A stretch of DNA of 64,000 bases from VXYK01 sp965221585 (GCA_965221585.1 OZ244898.1:744001-808000); one strand, 5' to 3'. Counted from the stretch's first letter, positions 16,224 to 25,054 are shown. The notes: generated by a model from the letters alone, not told the origin. Numbers and translations are program-made.

Positions 16224-17075
16224 GTGTCGGAAACAGTCGGCTATATCGGGATCGGAGACATGGGCGGGGCCATGTCGGAGACCATCGCGGCCTCTTTTGA
16301 CCTGGTTGTGTTCGATCTCAGCGAAACCGCCATAGAGAAGCTGGTAGAGAAGGGCGCGCGGGCCGCAACCTCCGGTGCTGAGCTGGCCGCGCAGTGCGGG
16401 CACATCAGCATCTGTGTTCCCGACGATGCGGCGGTGATGGAGGTGGTCTCGGGTGCTGACGGCATTCTGGGGGCGTGTCGGCCTGGAACTTCGATAGCGG
16501 TGCATTCGACCGTCCATCCCGACACGATTCGGGATCTCTGTGCGCTGGCCGCGGAACGTGATGTGATCCTGTTCGACGCCGGGGTCGCAGGTGGGGCCTG
16601 GGCCGCTCGCGAAGGCGGGCTGGTGATCATGCTCGGCGTTCCCGAAGGCGGGATCCCCGAACTGGCCCGTGCGGTGATCGACGAGTGCTCGAGAGCGGCC
16701 TTCGAAGCGGGTGCGATCGGTGCGGGCATGGCAATGAAGGTCGCTTTCAACGTGATGACCTATTTGCAGCAGGCGGCGCTGAGCGCGTCCTATCAGATCA
16801 TGGTCGGCGAGGACGCCGATCCCGACAAGTTGATAGAGGCTTGGCGCCATGCCGGTCAGCTCGGGACCTTGACCGAGCGGTTCTATCCGCTGGTCTCCAT
16901 GCCGCCGGAGGCCAAGTCGGGGCCGCTCGGCTCCTATCTGGTGACGACCATCGGGATCGCCGAGAAGGATCTGGATCTGGCCGCCAATCTGGGTCTGGAG
17001 AGCGGCCGCAGGATGCCGGTGGTGGAATCGGTGCGCGACGAGATGCGCCTTGTCTACGGCATGCCGAAGAGTTGA
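16224..17075 (+). CDS. 3-hydroxyisobutyrate dehydrogenase-like NAD(P)-dependent oxidoreductase
   Basis: I choose the GTG at 16224 over the longer frame from 16086. The protein then starts (V)SETVGYIGIGDMGGAMSE, the GxGxMGxxM Rossmann signature of beta-hydroxyacid dehydrogenases, and an AAAGGGA lies upstream. The 283-residue product has HSTVHPD, the substrate loop FDAGVAGGAWAAREGGL, and the catalytic lysine in GAGMAMKVAFN, all expected for the family. It should oxidise a beta-hydroxy acid with NAD(P)+. The next two genes run in the same direction. The 130 bases upstream contain a TACCCT (16175-16180) that may be the -10 and an 11-base palindrome CTCGATTCGAG. Confidence 0.9.
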   Translation: MSETVGYIGIGDMGGAMSETIAASFDLVVFDLSETAIEKLVEKGARAATSGAELAAQCGHISICVPDDAAVMEVVSGADGILGACRPGTSIAVHSTVHPDTIRDLCALAAERDVILFDAGVAGGAWAAREGGLVIMLGVPEGGIPELARAVIDECSRAAFEAGAIGAGMAMKVAFNVMTYLQQAALSASYQIMVGEDADPDKLIEAWRHAGQLGTLTERFYPLVSMPPEAKSGPLGSYLVTTIGIAEKDLDLAANLGLESGRRMPVVESVRDEMRLVYGMPKS

Positions 17076-17153
17076 GCCCGACCGCCGGAACCGAGGACAC
17101 AAACCAGTCACAAGACTGCGACAAGACAGGCAAGACAGGAAGGAACGAGCTAC

Positions 17154-17585
17154 ATGAGCGACAATGCCGAGGACGAGAAATGGCAGATAGGAGCTGAGAA
17201 GCTCCAGGATGTCTATCAGGGGGTTGTGTCGGTGGTCCCCCCTGGTCTGATGGACTTTTCCGACATCATGACCAGGGACCTCTTCGGAGGTATCTGGACC
17301 CGCGAACAACTTGATGTTGGACAACGGCGGCTGATCGTCATGGGGGTTATCGCCGCGATCGGCGGGCCCAACACCTGGAAACTGCAATGCAAGTCAGCTC
17401 TGAAGCGAGGCGAGATGACCGAGGATCAGGTCCGTGAAGTGCTGATTCAGGCGACCCCCTACGTCGGGTACCCGAGAGCCGCTGAGTTGGTGCTCGTGAC
17501 CGAGGAAGCGATCAACGAGTGTCGTAGTGAAGCCGCCGAGGCCGAGGCGGAGGCCGACTCCGAGACAGGTGGCGAGACGGGCTGA
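17154..17585 (+). CDS. Carboxymuconolactone decarboxylase family protein
   Basis: This 143-residue protein has the CMD/AhpD-like helical pattern: MTRDLFGGIWTRE, then LDVGQRRLIVMGVIAAIGG, and LREV-type EDQVREVLIQATPYVGYPRA. It lacks the CxxC pair of AhpD peroxidases, so it belongs with PcaC-like gamma-carboxymuconolactone decarboxylases or with unassigned catabolic members. It ends with an acidic, alanine-rich tail of about 20 residues. Its stop overlaps the start of the luciferase-like gene (TGATG), which places both in one operon with the dehydrogenase at 16224. Confidence 0.85.
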   Translation: MSDNAEDEKWQIGAEKLQDVYQGVVSVVPPGLMDFSDIMTRDLFGGIWTREQLDVGQRRLIVMGVIAAIGGPNTWKLQCKSALKRGEMTEDQVREVLIQATPYVGYPRAAELVLVTEEAINECRSEAAEAEAEADSETGGETG

Positions 17586-18532
17586 TGGCGGCGATCACCG
17601 CGCCCAAAGACTGGTCCTTCGGGATCCAGTTGCCGATCCAGACCCTGACCCGCACCCTCGTCGACCCTTGGGAGGACCAAGCGACCGTAGACGACCTAGT
17701 CACCATTGCGGCGCGTTGTGATGACCGTGGCTACGACTTTGTCGGAGTTTGCGACCATGTGGCGATTCCTGACAACGAATATGCCGCGCGCATGACCACA
17801 ACCTGGTACGACACCGTTGCGACGCTGTCGTTCCTGGCTGGCCAGACGCGCAATGTGCGTCTGCTGTCGGTCGTCTGGATCGCCGCATATCGGCATCCGC
17901 TGCAGACTGCCAAGTCGTTCGGCACGCTCGATCACCTCTCGGGGGGCCGCGCCATCCTCGGAGTCGGCGCCGGCCATGTGGAAGCCGAGTTCGAGGCCTT
18001 GGGGATTGACTTCTCAACGAGGGGGAAGCGGCTCGACGAAACCCTCGATGCCGTGCGCGGCGCGTTCTCCGACACCTACGTGAGCCACCACGGCGAGCTG
18101 TTCTCGTACTCGGATGTTGGTGTGGCACCCCAACCTGCGCATGAACTGCCGATCTGGATCGGCGGAATGGGCAAGGCTGCCTGGCGACGCACCGGCCGTA
18201 TAGGCGATGGCTACATCCCGATGGGCAACCCCAAAGAGCAATATCCAGAGATCACGGACACGATCGCAACCGCAGCCGAATCAGCCGGGCGCTCGGGAGC
18301 AGGGTGCGATGTCGGCTACATGCCCCCGTGGACTTACCTGCTTGGCGATGTCCCTGAAGGGGTGATGGCCCTGTCTGGAGGAACAGAAGCACTGGCGCAG
18401 GACATCAGCGCCGCGCGCCAGGTGGGGGCCAATACCTTCCACCTGAAGTTCCGGGCCCGTGACCTGCCGGAGTACCTCGAACAGGTCGATGCCTTCGTCG
18501 ATGAGGTCGTGCCCATGGTCAACGAGGCGTGA
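17585..18532 (+). CDS. Luciferase-like (LLM class) F420-dependent oxidoreductase
   Basis: The 315-residue protein shows GIQLPIQT at the N-terminus, then DFVGVCDHV, VRLLSVVWIAAYRHPLQ, SGGRAILGVGAGHVEAEFEALG, and PIWIGGMGKAAWRRTGRIGDGY. These are the conserved strands of the LLM superfamily in order, and the SGGR.ILGVGAG motif is characteristic of F420-type members. It is distinct from the LLM protein at 11750. As the last gene of the 16.2-18.5 kb operon, it likely performs the redox step between the beta-hydroxyacid dehydrogenase and the CMD-like protein. Confidence 0.9.
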   Translation: MAAITAPKDWSFGIQLPIQTLTRTLVDPWEDQATVDDLVTIAARCDDRGYDFVGVCDHVAIPDNEYAARMTTTWYDTVATLSFLAGQTRNVRLLSVVWIAAYRHPLQTAKSFGTLDHLSGGRAILGVGAGHVEAEFEALGIDFSTRGKRLDETLDAVRGAFSDTYVSHHGELFSYSDVGVAPQPAHELPIWIGGMGKAAWRRTGRIGDGYIPMGNPKEQYPEITDTIATAAESAGRSGAGCDVGYMPPWTYLLGDVPEGVMALSGGTEALAQDISAARQVGANTFHLKFRARDLPEYLEQVDAFVDEVVPMVNEA

Positions 18533-18576
18533 TCGGCCAGCCCGGTTCAGAGTTCTTGGTCCAGCAGCAGAGGAAC

Positions 18577-19392
18577 TCAGTCCTTGAAGTCGGGGGCGCG
18601 ACCCTCGGCACGAGCCTGAGTGGCCTCCTCGAAGTTCTTTGTGGTGAGGCGCACGTAAAGCTGGGTGTGGCTTTCCATCTCGATCGCGGCTTGCAGGCTG
18701 TTGGTCTCGAGTCCCGCCCACATGAGACGCTTGGTGAGAGCTACACCCTGGGTTGACCAGCCGTTGATCTGATCGGCGAGGTCGAGTGCCTCTTCGATCA
18801 GCCGGTCGTCGGGGACCGTGGCCGAGACGAGGCCGATCTCAGCGGCTTCGGTGGCGCTGACGTCGCGCCCCGACAGCATCAACTCGAAGGCCCGGGTAGC
18901 ACCGATGGCCCGGGGGAGCAGGAAGGAAAGACCGAGTTCGTTGGCTGTCAGACCGTTGTTGATACCTGCCGCACGGAAATAGGCCGACTCGGCAGCGATG
19001 CGGATGTCGGCCCCGAGCGTCAAGCACATGCCTCCGCCGATGGCGGCCCCATTGATGGCTGCGATGATCGGCTTGTTCATCTTGCGCATTCGGGGAACGA
19101 GGTCAGAGAGCGTGGTCATCGCCTTGGTGGCAATGCGGGTGAGGGTCATGCCGTCGCTGTTGGGCGGTGGCATGGTGTCTCGTGTGTCGGCCCCGGAGCA
19201 GAACCCGGCGCCGGTCCCGGTGAGGATCACGCAGGTGGTGTCGTTGTCTTCGTCGACCTCTTCGAGTGCTTCGGCGAGCGGGACCATCAATTCGAACGCC
19301 ATCGAGTTCATCCGCTCGGGACGGTTCATGCGAATGATGGTCGTGTGAGGCCTCGGGGATTCGATCTCGATCAGTTCGCTGTTGTCGCTCAT
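18577..19392 (-). CDS. Enoyl-CoA hydratase/isomerase (crotonase family)
   Basis: The frame is open upstream, but MSDNSELIEIES from the ATG at 19392 is the natural start and gives 271 residues. The protein has CVILTGTGAGFCSGAD, the oxyanion-hole loop AAINGAAIGGGMCL, and the segment following ADIRIAAESAYFRA with NGLTANELGLSFLLPR, which bears a conserved Glu. Its C-terminal helices are standard. It would hydrate or isomerise an enoyl-CoA. It is flanked by LLM, carbonic anhydrase and FadD genes, and fits a CoA-dependent breakdown pathway with the FadE pair at 22.3 kb. Confidence 0.92.
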   Translation of the reverse strand: MSDNSELIEIESPRPHTTIIRMNRPERMNSMAFELMVPLAEALEEVDEDNDTTCVILTGTGAGFCSGADTRDTMPPPNSDGMTLTRIATKAMTTLSDLVPRMRKMNKPIIAAINGAAIGGGMCLTLGADIRIAAESAYFRAAGINNGLTANELGLSFLLPRAIGATRAFELMLSGRDVSATEAAEIGLVSATVPDDRLIEEALDLADQINGWSTQGVALTKRLMWAGLETNSLQAAIEMESHTQLYVRLTTKNFEEATQARAEGRAPDFKD

Positions 19393-19441
19393 GGGCCAAG
19401 CTTGCCCGATTAAGAGCCACCGCACTGAATCGTTGCGCGCC

Positions 19442-19447
19442 TACGAT
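19442..19447 (+). promoter_or_regulatory. -10 box for the carbonic anhydrase gene
   Basis: TACGAT is followed by 6 bases and the ATG at 19454, the same leaderless spacing as elsewhere. Confidence 0.5.
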
Positions 19448-19453
19448 GCCGCC

Positions 19454-19963
19454 ATGGGTGATGACCATCAACCGTCGGCGGACGAACTGCTCGCCAACAA
19501 CGCTGATTACGCCGCAACCGTCGACTTTCGGGGCCTTCCCGCTGCGCCGGCACGCCGGGCCGCGATCGTGGCTTGCATGGATTCGCGCATGCCCATCTCC
19601 GCGATCCTCGGCCTTGACAGCGGCGACGCGCACATCATCCGCAACGCCGGCGGCGTGGTCACCGACGACGTGGTCCGCTCACTGTGTCTGTCGCAGCGGG
19701 CGTTGGGAACTCGGGAGATCATTCTGATCCACCACACGGACTGCGGCTTGCAGAAGGTGACCGAGGACGGGTTCAAGAACGAACTGGAGGCGGAGCTCGG
19801 GGTGCGGCCGCAGTGGTCGGTCGAAGCCTTCAATGACCCTTACGAAGCCGTCGGCCGATCCATGCAAAGGCTGCTGCGGTCGCCGTTCATCCTCCACAAG
19901 GACCACATCCGCGGCTTCGTCTACGACGTCACCACCGGCCTGCTCGAAGAGGTCACCGTTTAG
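19454..19963 (+). CDS. Beta-class carbonic anhydrase, CanA-like
   Basis: From the ATG at 19454 the protein is 169 residues and closely follows mycobacterial CanA (Rv1284) in length and order. LANNADYA leads to ACMDSRM, with Cys41, Asp43 and Arg45, then HIIRNAGGVVTDDVVRSL, and HHTDCG, with zinc ligands His94 and Cys97. The C-terminal GFVYDVTTG strand is also present. It interconverts CO2 and bicarbonate and may supply bicarbonate to biotin carboxylases of fatty or branched acid metabolism. The longer frame from 19382 adds an unconserved leader and overlaps the crotonase start. The promoter geometry supports the shorter start. Confidence 0.93.
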   Translation: MGDDHQPSADELLANNADYAATVDFRGLPAAPARRAAIVACMDSRMPISAILGLDSGDAHIIRNAGGVVTDDVVRSLCLSQRALGTREIILIHHTDCGLQKVTEDGFKNELEAELGVRPQWSVEAFNDPYEAVGRSMQRLLRSPFILHKDHIRGFVYDVTTGLLEEVTV

Positions 19964-19971
19964 TTCGGGAT

Positions 19972-21546
19972 TCAATGTTGGCTGGCGCGCTCTCGGAGTT
20001 GGTATTTGAGGACTTTGCCGCTGGCGTTGAGGGGGAGCGCGTCGACGTATTCGATGTGGCGGGGGACCTTGTAGTTGGCCATCTCGGTGCGGCACCAGGC
20101 GATCAGTTCCTCGGCGTCGCTTTCTGATCCGACCGCGGGCACGACGAATGCGTGGCCGACTTCGCCCAAACGTTCGTGGGGCACGCCGACAACTGCTACC
20201 TGTCCCACGCCGGGATGGTTCATCATCAGGTTCTCGATCTCGGCCGGGTAGGCGTTGAAACCGCCGTTGATGAACATGTCTTTGACCCGGTCGGTGATGT
20301 CGATGTTGCCTTCGGAATCCATCACACCGATGTCGCCGGTGTGCAACCAGCCGTCGGCGTCGACCGTCTCGGCTGTCTTGACCGGGTCGTTGAGGTAGCC
20401 CTTCATCACGTTGTAGCCCCGCACCACGATCTCGCCCGGTTCACCTCTGGGCACCTCTCGCCCTTCGGGATCGACGATTCGCACTTCGACACCTTCGATC
20501 GCCCGCCCGCTGGTTTTGGCGATGATCTCGGGGTTGTCGTCGTGGCGGCACATGGTGGCGATCCCCGACGACTCGGTGAGCCCGTAGCCCGTCACGACCT
20601 TCTCGAAACCGAGGCGTTGGCGCATCGCAACGATCATCTCCACGGGGATGGCGGCTGCGCCGGTGACCGCCAGGCGCAGCGACGACATGTCCCATTGGTC
20701 GAGGTTCTCGGTGTTGAGGATCGTCTGATAGATCGTCGGCGGTCCCGGCAGCATCGAGATGCGTTCTTCGGGGATGCGTTCCATTACCGATGGGACATCG
20801 AAGACCGGGTGGGGGATGATGGTTGATCCGGTCATCAGGCAGGCGAGGATGCCGGCGTTGAGCCCGAACGAGTGGAAGAACGGGTTGATGATCAGGTAAC
20901 GGTCCCGGTCAAGTCCGATCACCTGGGACCAGCTCAAGTAGGAGCGGCACACAGCCGAGTGGATCAGCATGGCGCCTTTGGGATCGCCGGTGGTGCCGGA
21001 GGTGAACATGATGTGGCACAGGTCCTCGCCCGTGACTGCTGCGCTGCGAGCGGCGCGTTCGGATTCGCTGACCGACGCGGCTCGTGCCATGAAATCGCCG
21101 AAGCTGGTTGTGCCGTCGGGGCATTCGCCGCGCATCACCACGATCTCGGTAAGTGATTCGGGGACTTCGGCCTGTCGCAGCAGCGCCACGTAGTCGGTGT
21201 CGAGGAAGTCGGTGACGCAGAACAGCATCTTGGCGCCGGAGTTCTCAAGAACGTAGGCGGCTTCGCGCCCCTTGAAGCGGGTGTTGATCGGTACCACGAC
21301 CCCACCGGCGGCGTGGACGCCGAGCGCGGCCACGGCCCATTCACAGATGTTGGGTGCCCACAGCGCGACGCGCTCGCCCTCGCTCAGGCCCGTGGCCATC
21401 AGTGCGCGCGCGGCCGTGTGAATCTGTGTGCGGAACTCCGAGAAGGTCCAGCGGATGTCGCCGTCCACCATCGCCTCACGGTCGCCGAAGCGAACCGCCG
21501 CGTCGTCAATGAGCTCCGGGATCGTTTGCCACACGGTGTCGTCCAT
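19972..21546 (-). CDS. AMP-forming acyl-CoA synthetase, FadD3-like
   Basis: The 524-residue adenylate-forming enzyme has the P-loop MFTSGTTGDPKGAML (about 190-204), INPFFHSFGLNAGILACL, the aromatic motif GYGLTESSG, and DGWLHTGDIG, then KDMFINGGFNAYPAE. The catalytic lysine is in NASGKVLKYQLRE near the C-terminus. Order and flavour resemble FadD3 and related synthetases that activate carboxylates of steroid or alicyclic origin with CoA; the substrate is not fixed by sequence. The start is 8 bases after a TACCCT box, so the mRNA is probably leaderless. It ends 8 bases from the convergent carbonic anhydrase stop. Confidence 0.92.
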   Translation of the reverse strand: MDDTVWQTIPELIDDAAVRFGDREAMVDGDIRWTFSEFRTQIHTAARALMATGLSEGERVALWAPNICEWAVAALGVHAAGGVVVPINTRFKGREAAYVLENSGAKMLFCVTDFLDTDYVALLRQAEVPESLTEIVVMRGECPDGTTSFGDFMARAASVSESERAARSAAVTGEDLCHIMFTSGTTGDPKGAMLIHSAVCRSYLSWSQVIGLDRDRYLIINPFFHSFGLNAGILACLMTGSTIIPHPVFDVPSVMERIPEERISMLPGPPTIYQTILNTENLDQWDMSSLRLAVTGAAAIPVEMIVAMRQRLGFEKVVTGYGLTESSGIATMCRHDDNPEIIAKTSGRAIEGVEVRIVDPEGREVPRGEPGEIVVRGYNVMKGYLNDPVKTAETVDADGWLHTGDIGVMDSEGNIDITDRVKDMFINGGFNAYPAEIENLMMNHPGVGQVAVVGVPHERLGEVGHAFVVPAVGSESDAEELIAWCRTEMANYKVPRHIEYVDALPLNASGKVLKYQLRERASQH

Positions 21547-21554
21547 AGTCCGCG

Positions 21555-21560
21555 AGGGTA
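21555..21560 (-). promoter_or_regulatory. -10 box for the FadD3-like gene
   Basis: TACCCT on the minus strand ends 8 bases before the ATG at 21546. No ribosome binding site is evident. Confidence 0.4.
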
Positions 21561-21606
21561 GTCAGCGACCTGGTTTCGCAACCACTGGGCGGGAACTCGG
21601 GTCGGG

Positions 21607-22200
21607 CTACGACGTTGGTTGGCGTTGGACATGCAGAGCCCACGCCTCGGAGATGATGCTCTGGCTGCGCTCATCGAGGCTCGCGGCCAACCTCTGGGCC
21701 TGCGTCCTACCGGCGCTGCTCATCTTGGCCAGGGTCTTGGCCACTATGTCGGCCACCTTGGAGTCGTCGTCGAGGCGGTCGATGACCGGCCGCAGTTCCG
21801 TCTCCAAGAACGAGAGGCTCACCGCGTCCTCGAAGGTCTGCACCTCTTCGTCGGAGCCCAGGCCCTTCTTGGCCACGATCTCTGCAGCCCTGGCCGATAC
21901 CGACTCGTGCCCCCCGGCATCGCCGAGGATTACGATCAGGTCGCGGGCGTGGCGGTCTTTTTGGGCCCGCCGCCACCTCAGGTAGCCGGCCCGACCCTCG
22001 GGATAGTCTGAACGGGGAAGTTCCCACCGACTCAGATGGTGGGCGCGGGCGGCCAATCTCAGAGCGACCGATGCGTCGGGATCGAGACGCTCCACCCATT
22101 CCTCGGCTTTGCGGCCCTGCACAAGGGCCAGCGGTTCGGTCTCGTAGGTTCTGGGATCGTTGGCATTGACGGCGTCGATCGCTTCCCGAAGATCGTCCAT
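21607..22200 (-). CDS. DUF4202 family protein
   Basis: The frame extends further upstream, but MDDLREAIDAVNANDPRTYE from the ATG at 22200 is the natural start, with a GGAGG six bases before it. The 197-residue helical protein carries ALRLAARAHHLSRWELPRSDYPEGRAGYLRWRR, the strongly conserved core of DUF4202, and ends with LAASLDERSQSIISEAW. Histidine pairs in the core suggest metal binding. The family has been annotated as predicted glutamyl-tRNA synthetase, but the fold does not show synthetase motifs, and I would not use that name. It is transcribed on its own, divergent from the FadE pair. Confidence 0.83.
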   Translation of the reverse strand: MDDLREAIDAVNANDPRTYETEPLALVQGRKAEEWVERLDPDASVALRLAARAHHLSRWELPRSDYPEGRAGYLRWRRAQKDRHARDLIVILGDAGGHESVSARAAEIVAKKGLGSDEEVQTFEDAVSLSFLETELRPVIDRLDDDSKVADIVAKTLAKMSSAGRTQAQRLAASLDERSQSIISEAWALHVQRQPTS

Positions 22201-22305
22201 TCGAACCTCCGGCCGAGAGTCTATTCCCGAGTTGAGCCGCGAGCGTCGCGCTCGCCTCCCCTCAGGCGGACAGCGTCCGAAGTGGGGCACAGCGGTGGGA
22301 ACAAA

Positions 22306-22311
22306 TAGAGT
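22306..22311 (+). promoter_or_regulatory. -10 box for the first FadE gene
   Basis: TAGAGT ends 9 bases before the ATG at 22321; no Shine-Dalgarno sequence lies between. Confidence 0.45.
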
Positions 22312-22320
22312 CGTGGACCC

Positions 22321-23511
22321 ATGGATCTTTGCTACACCGAAGCCGAAGAAGCCTTTCGCGACGAACTGCGGGCGTGGCTCGACAAGGTTCTTCCCGATGT
22401 CGGCCCCCCGCCCGCGGACCACACGGACCTCGAGGCTCGTCGGGCTTACGACACCGGCTGGCAGCGGATCCTCTACGACGCGGGTTACGCCGGAATTCAC
22501 TGGCCTGCCGAGTTCGGAGGACGAGGCTCCACGCCCACCGAACACCTGATTTTTCTTGAGGAAACAGAGCGAGCGGGCGCCCCATATGTTGGCGTGAATT
22601 TCGTCGGACAGCTCCATGCGGGCCCGACCCTCATCGCCGAAGCAACGCCCGAACAGCGAAGCACCCACCTCGACCCGATCTTGCGAGGCGACCATGTCTG
22701 GTGCCAAGGCTTCTCCGAACCGGGAGCGGGCTCGGACCTGGCCTCGCTCAGCACGCGAGCCTTCGACGACGGCGATCACTACGTGGTGACCGGACAGAAG
22801 ATCTGGACCTCCTTCGCTCAAGTGGCCGATTACTGCGAGCTGCTGGTGCGCAGCGATCCCGACGCGCCCAAACACCGGGGGATCACCTGGCTGATAATGC
22901 CCATGGACCTTCCCGGCATCGAGATCCGCCCGATCGTGACAGCCCTGGGTTCAAGCGAGTTCGCGGAGATGTTCCTGGACGAGGTGCGGATTCCCAAAGT
23001 CAATCGCGTCGGTGATCACAACGACGGCTGGCGGGTGACGATGGTGACCTTCGCCTTTGAGCGGGGGACTGCCTTCATCAGTGAGATCATCGCCTCCCAG
23101 CGGTTGCTGGCCGATCTGGCGCGGATCGCAGGCAAGGTGACCAAGGGTTCGGCCCGAGCTTCAGACGATGCTGAGATTCGTCGGCAACTCGGCCGTCTCG
23201 AAGCCGAACTCGACGCATTGTGGTCGTTGACCAAACGCAACGTCAGTCAGGCTCAACGCACCGGCATGGTCGGCCCCGGCGGATCCGTTTTCAAGCTCGC
23301 CTACGCCGATACCCGCAAACGAATGTCTGATCTGGCCGAACAGATATTGGGACGGGCAGGTTTGGCGATCGGCGACACGCTGGACCTGAGCGATCTCGAC
23401 CATGTGGGGGAGCGGCTCTACACCCTGACCCTGACGATCGCCGCGGGGACCTCAGAGATACAGCGCAACATTGTGGGCGAACGCCTGCTCGGCCTTCCCA
23501 AGGATCGCTGA
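22321..23511 (+). CDS. Acyl-CoA dehydrogenase, larger subunit of a FadE pair
   Basis: The 396-residue protein has HWPAEFGGRG, a CQGFSEPGAGSDLASLSTRA flavin-binding strand, TGQKIWTSFAQ, and the C-terminal AAGTSEIQRNIVGERLLGLP, all landmarks of acyl-CoA dehydrogenases of the steroid side-chain type. It is 13 bases from a smaller, divergent dehydrogenase gene. In mycobacteria such pairs form alpha2beta2 heterotetramers in which only one subunit carries the full active site, as with the ChsE enzymes. I infer the same arrangement here. The enzyme introduces a 2,3-double bond into an acyl-CoA and passes electrons to ETF. Confidence 0.92.
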   Translation: MDLCYTEAEEAFRDELRAWLDKVLPDVGPPPADHTDLEARRAYDTGWQRILYDAGYAGIHWPAEFGGRGSTPTEHLIFLEETERAGAPYVGVNFVGQLHAGPTLIAEATPEQRSTHLDPILRGDHVWCQGFSEPGAGSDLASLSTRAFDDGDHYVVTGQKIWTSFAQVADYCELLVRSDPDAPKHRGITWLIMPMDLPGIEIRPIVTALGSSEFAEMFLDEVRIPKVNRVGDHNDGWRVTMVTFAFERGTAFISEIIASQRLLADLARIAGKVTKGSARASDDAEIRRQLGRLEAELDALWSLTKRNVSQAQRTGMVGPGGSVFKLAYADTRKRMSDLAEQILGRAGLAIGDTLDLSDLDHVGERLYTLTLTIAAGTSEIQRNIVGERLLGLPKDR

Positions 23512-23524
23512 GGGAGGAACAACT

Positions 23525-24568
23525 ATGGACTTCGAACTGAACGAGGACCAGGAGGCACTTGCAGAGGGTGTGGCGGCGCTGTGCGCAGGCCGTTTCGACA
23601 TTGAAGCCGTTCGCACAATGGCGAGCGAAGGCCTTGATCGGGGGCGTTGGGCAGAACTGGCCGAAACAGGGGTGTTCTCATTGACCCGTCCCGAAGCGGA
23701 CGGCGGTTTGGGCATGGGCTGGGCCGAAGCGGTGGTGGTGTTCGAACAACTCGGGCGGGCGCTTGTGCCCGGCCCGCTTGTGGCTACAACTTTGACCGCT
23801 GCGCTTTTGGGGATCGCGGACAAGTCCGATGTTGTTGAGACGAGTGGACTCGATGTCACCCAGATCGGCGAGGGCGCGGCTCAGGGGAGCCTCGTGGTTG
23901 GCACCCAGGAGCGCTGCGAGGGGCCTTGTTTCGTGGAGTTCGCGGGTTGGATCGACGGGTTGGCGATAAGCGACGACGAAGGACTCTGGTGGATCGACTC
24001 GGCTTGGTTGACCGCGGTTGACGCCGCACCGGCAGCCCATCCGTTGGATCCGCTCACGCCCGTCTCCGCGGTCTCCGAACTGCCTCAGGGACGCAGAATC
24101 GCTGATGTGGTCACGGCAGAGCTCTGGCGTCAACGCGGTGCACTGCTGACGTCTGCGTTGCAGCTAGGGATTGCCGCCGGTGCGACCGAACTGGCAGTCG
24201 AGTACGCCAAGCAACGTGAGCAGTTCGGCAAACCGATCGGTGCTTTCCAGGCCGTCAAGCACCGCTGTGCCGACATGATCACCCGAGTCGAGGTCTTGCG
24301 GGCCGCGGTGTACGCGGCGGGGGTGACTGTCGATGGCAGAGGAGTCGATGATCCGGCTCGTTGCGTGGCGGTAGCCAGGGTTCTGGCCTCTGACGCCGCC
24401 GCGGCATGCGGGAAGGACGCAGTTCAGGTCCACGGCGGGATGGGCTATACCTGGGAAGTCGACGCACACCTGTACCTGAAACGGGCCTGGGTGCATGACC
24501 TCGCCTTTGGAGACGGCGACCATTTCGCGGACCAACTGGCCGCGGGACTCATCGACCGGTATCAATGA
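23525..24568 (+). CDS. Acyl-CoA dehydrogenase, smaller subunit of the FadE pair
   Basis: I start at the ATG at 23525, which follows a strong GGAGG by 7 bases; the frame runs upstream into the first FadE gene. The 347-residue protein has MDFELNEDQEALAEGVAAL, GGLGMGWAEAVVVFEQLG, AVEYAKQREQFGKPIGAFQAVKHRCADM and VQVHGGMGYTWEVDAHLYLKRA. The middle beta domain is short and poorly conserved, typical of the partner subunit in heteromeric FadE complexes. It is likely translated together with the upstream gene to give a 1:1 complex. Confidence 0.9.
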   Translation: MDFELNEDQEALAEGVAALCAGRFDIEAVRTMASEGLDRGRWAELAETGVFSLTRPEADGGLGMGWAEAVVVFEQLGRALVPGPLVATTLTAALLGIADKSDVVETSGLDVTQIGEGAAQGSLVVGTQERCEGPCFVEFAGWIDGLAISDDEGLWWIDSAWLTAVDAAPAAHPLDPLTPVSAVSELPQGRRIADVVTAELWRQRGALLTSALQLGIAAGATELAVEYAKQREQFGKPIGAFQAVKHRCADMITRVEVLRAAVYAAGVTVDGRGVDDPARCVAVARVLASDAAAACGKDAVQVHGGMGYTWEVDAHLYLKRAWVHDLAFGDGDHFADQLAAGLIDRYQ

Positions 24569-24637
24569 GCATGCCGTCAAACACGCTTTCGTGGTTGGTC
24601 CCGGACTGGTCCGTGAGGTCTGTGACGGGTGGTTCCG

Positions 24638-25054
24638 ATGGCTAGCGGGACGGATGACGAGATGACGGACATCCAGCGGGTGGTCGCCGAGCTCGAGATT
24701 CGCAATCTGGTCGCGCGGTACTGCCACCACTACGACCAGGGAAGGGTCGACGACTACTGCGACCTGTTTGTTGAGGACGCGGAGTTTCGGGTGCCGGGGA
24801 TCGCAGCCGTGGGTCGTGAGCAGATCCGCGAGCAGGTCGCGGCGACTGCGGCGAGCGCGCCCCCGGCGCAGCACGTGACCTACAACACCGTCATCGAAGT
24901 GGCAGACGACGGGACGGCCAAGGGCTGGAGCGACTTCATGTACGTCGGCCCCAAGGAGGGTGTTCTCGTCGTCGGACGGTACCTCGACGATTTCGTTGTC
25001 TGCGACGGCCGGTGGAGGTTCCAACGGCGTCTAGTCGAGTTCGTTGGGAGCTGA
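24638..25054 (+). CDS. SnoaL-like (NTF2-fold) protein
   Basis: This is a 138-residue protein starting MASGTDDEMTDIQ. I prefer the ATG at 24638 to the GTG nine bases upstream; neither has a convincing ribosome site. It shows the NTF2 pattern LEIRNLVARYCHHYDQGRVDDYCDLF, with a conserved Tyr and Asp, and GRWRFQRRLVEF at the end. The fold binds small hydrophobic ligands, and some members are dehydratases or isomerases. It is distinct from the SnoaL protein at 11231. It follows the FadE pair by about 70 bases and may act on the same pathway. Confidence 0.8.
   Translation: MASGTDDEMTDIQRVVAELEIRNLVARYCHHYDQGRVDDYCDLFVEDAEFRVPGIAAVGREQIREQVAATAASAPPAQHVTYNTVIEVADDGTAKGWSDFMYVGPKEGVLVVGRYLDDFVVCDGRWRFQRRLVEFVGS

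Noticed and set aside
16098..17387. 429-residue minus-strand frame opposite the dehydrogenase
   Set aside because: The opposite strand has clear family motifs; this frame shows none.
21607..22200. Glutamyl-tRNA synthetase
   Set aside because: Only the family label suggests it; HIGH and KMSKS motifs are absent.
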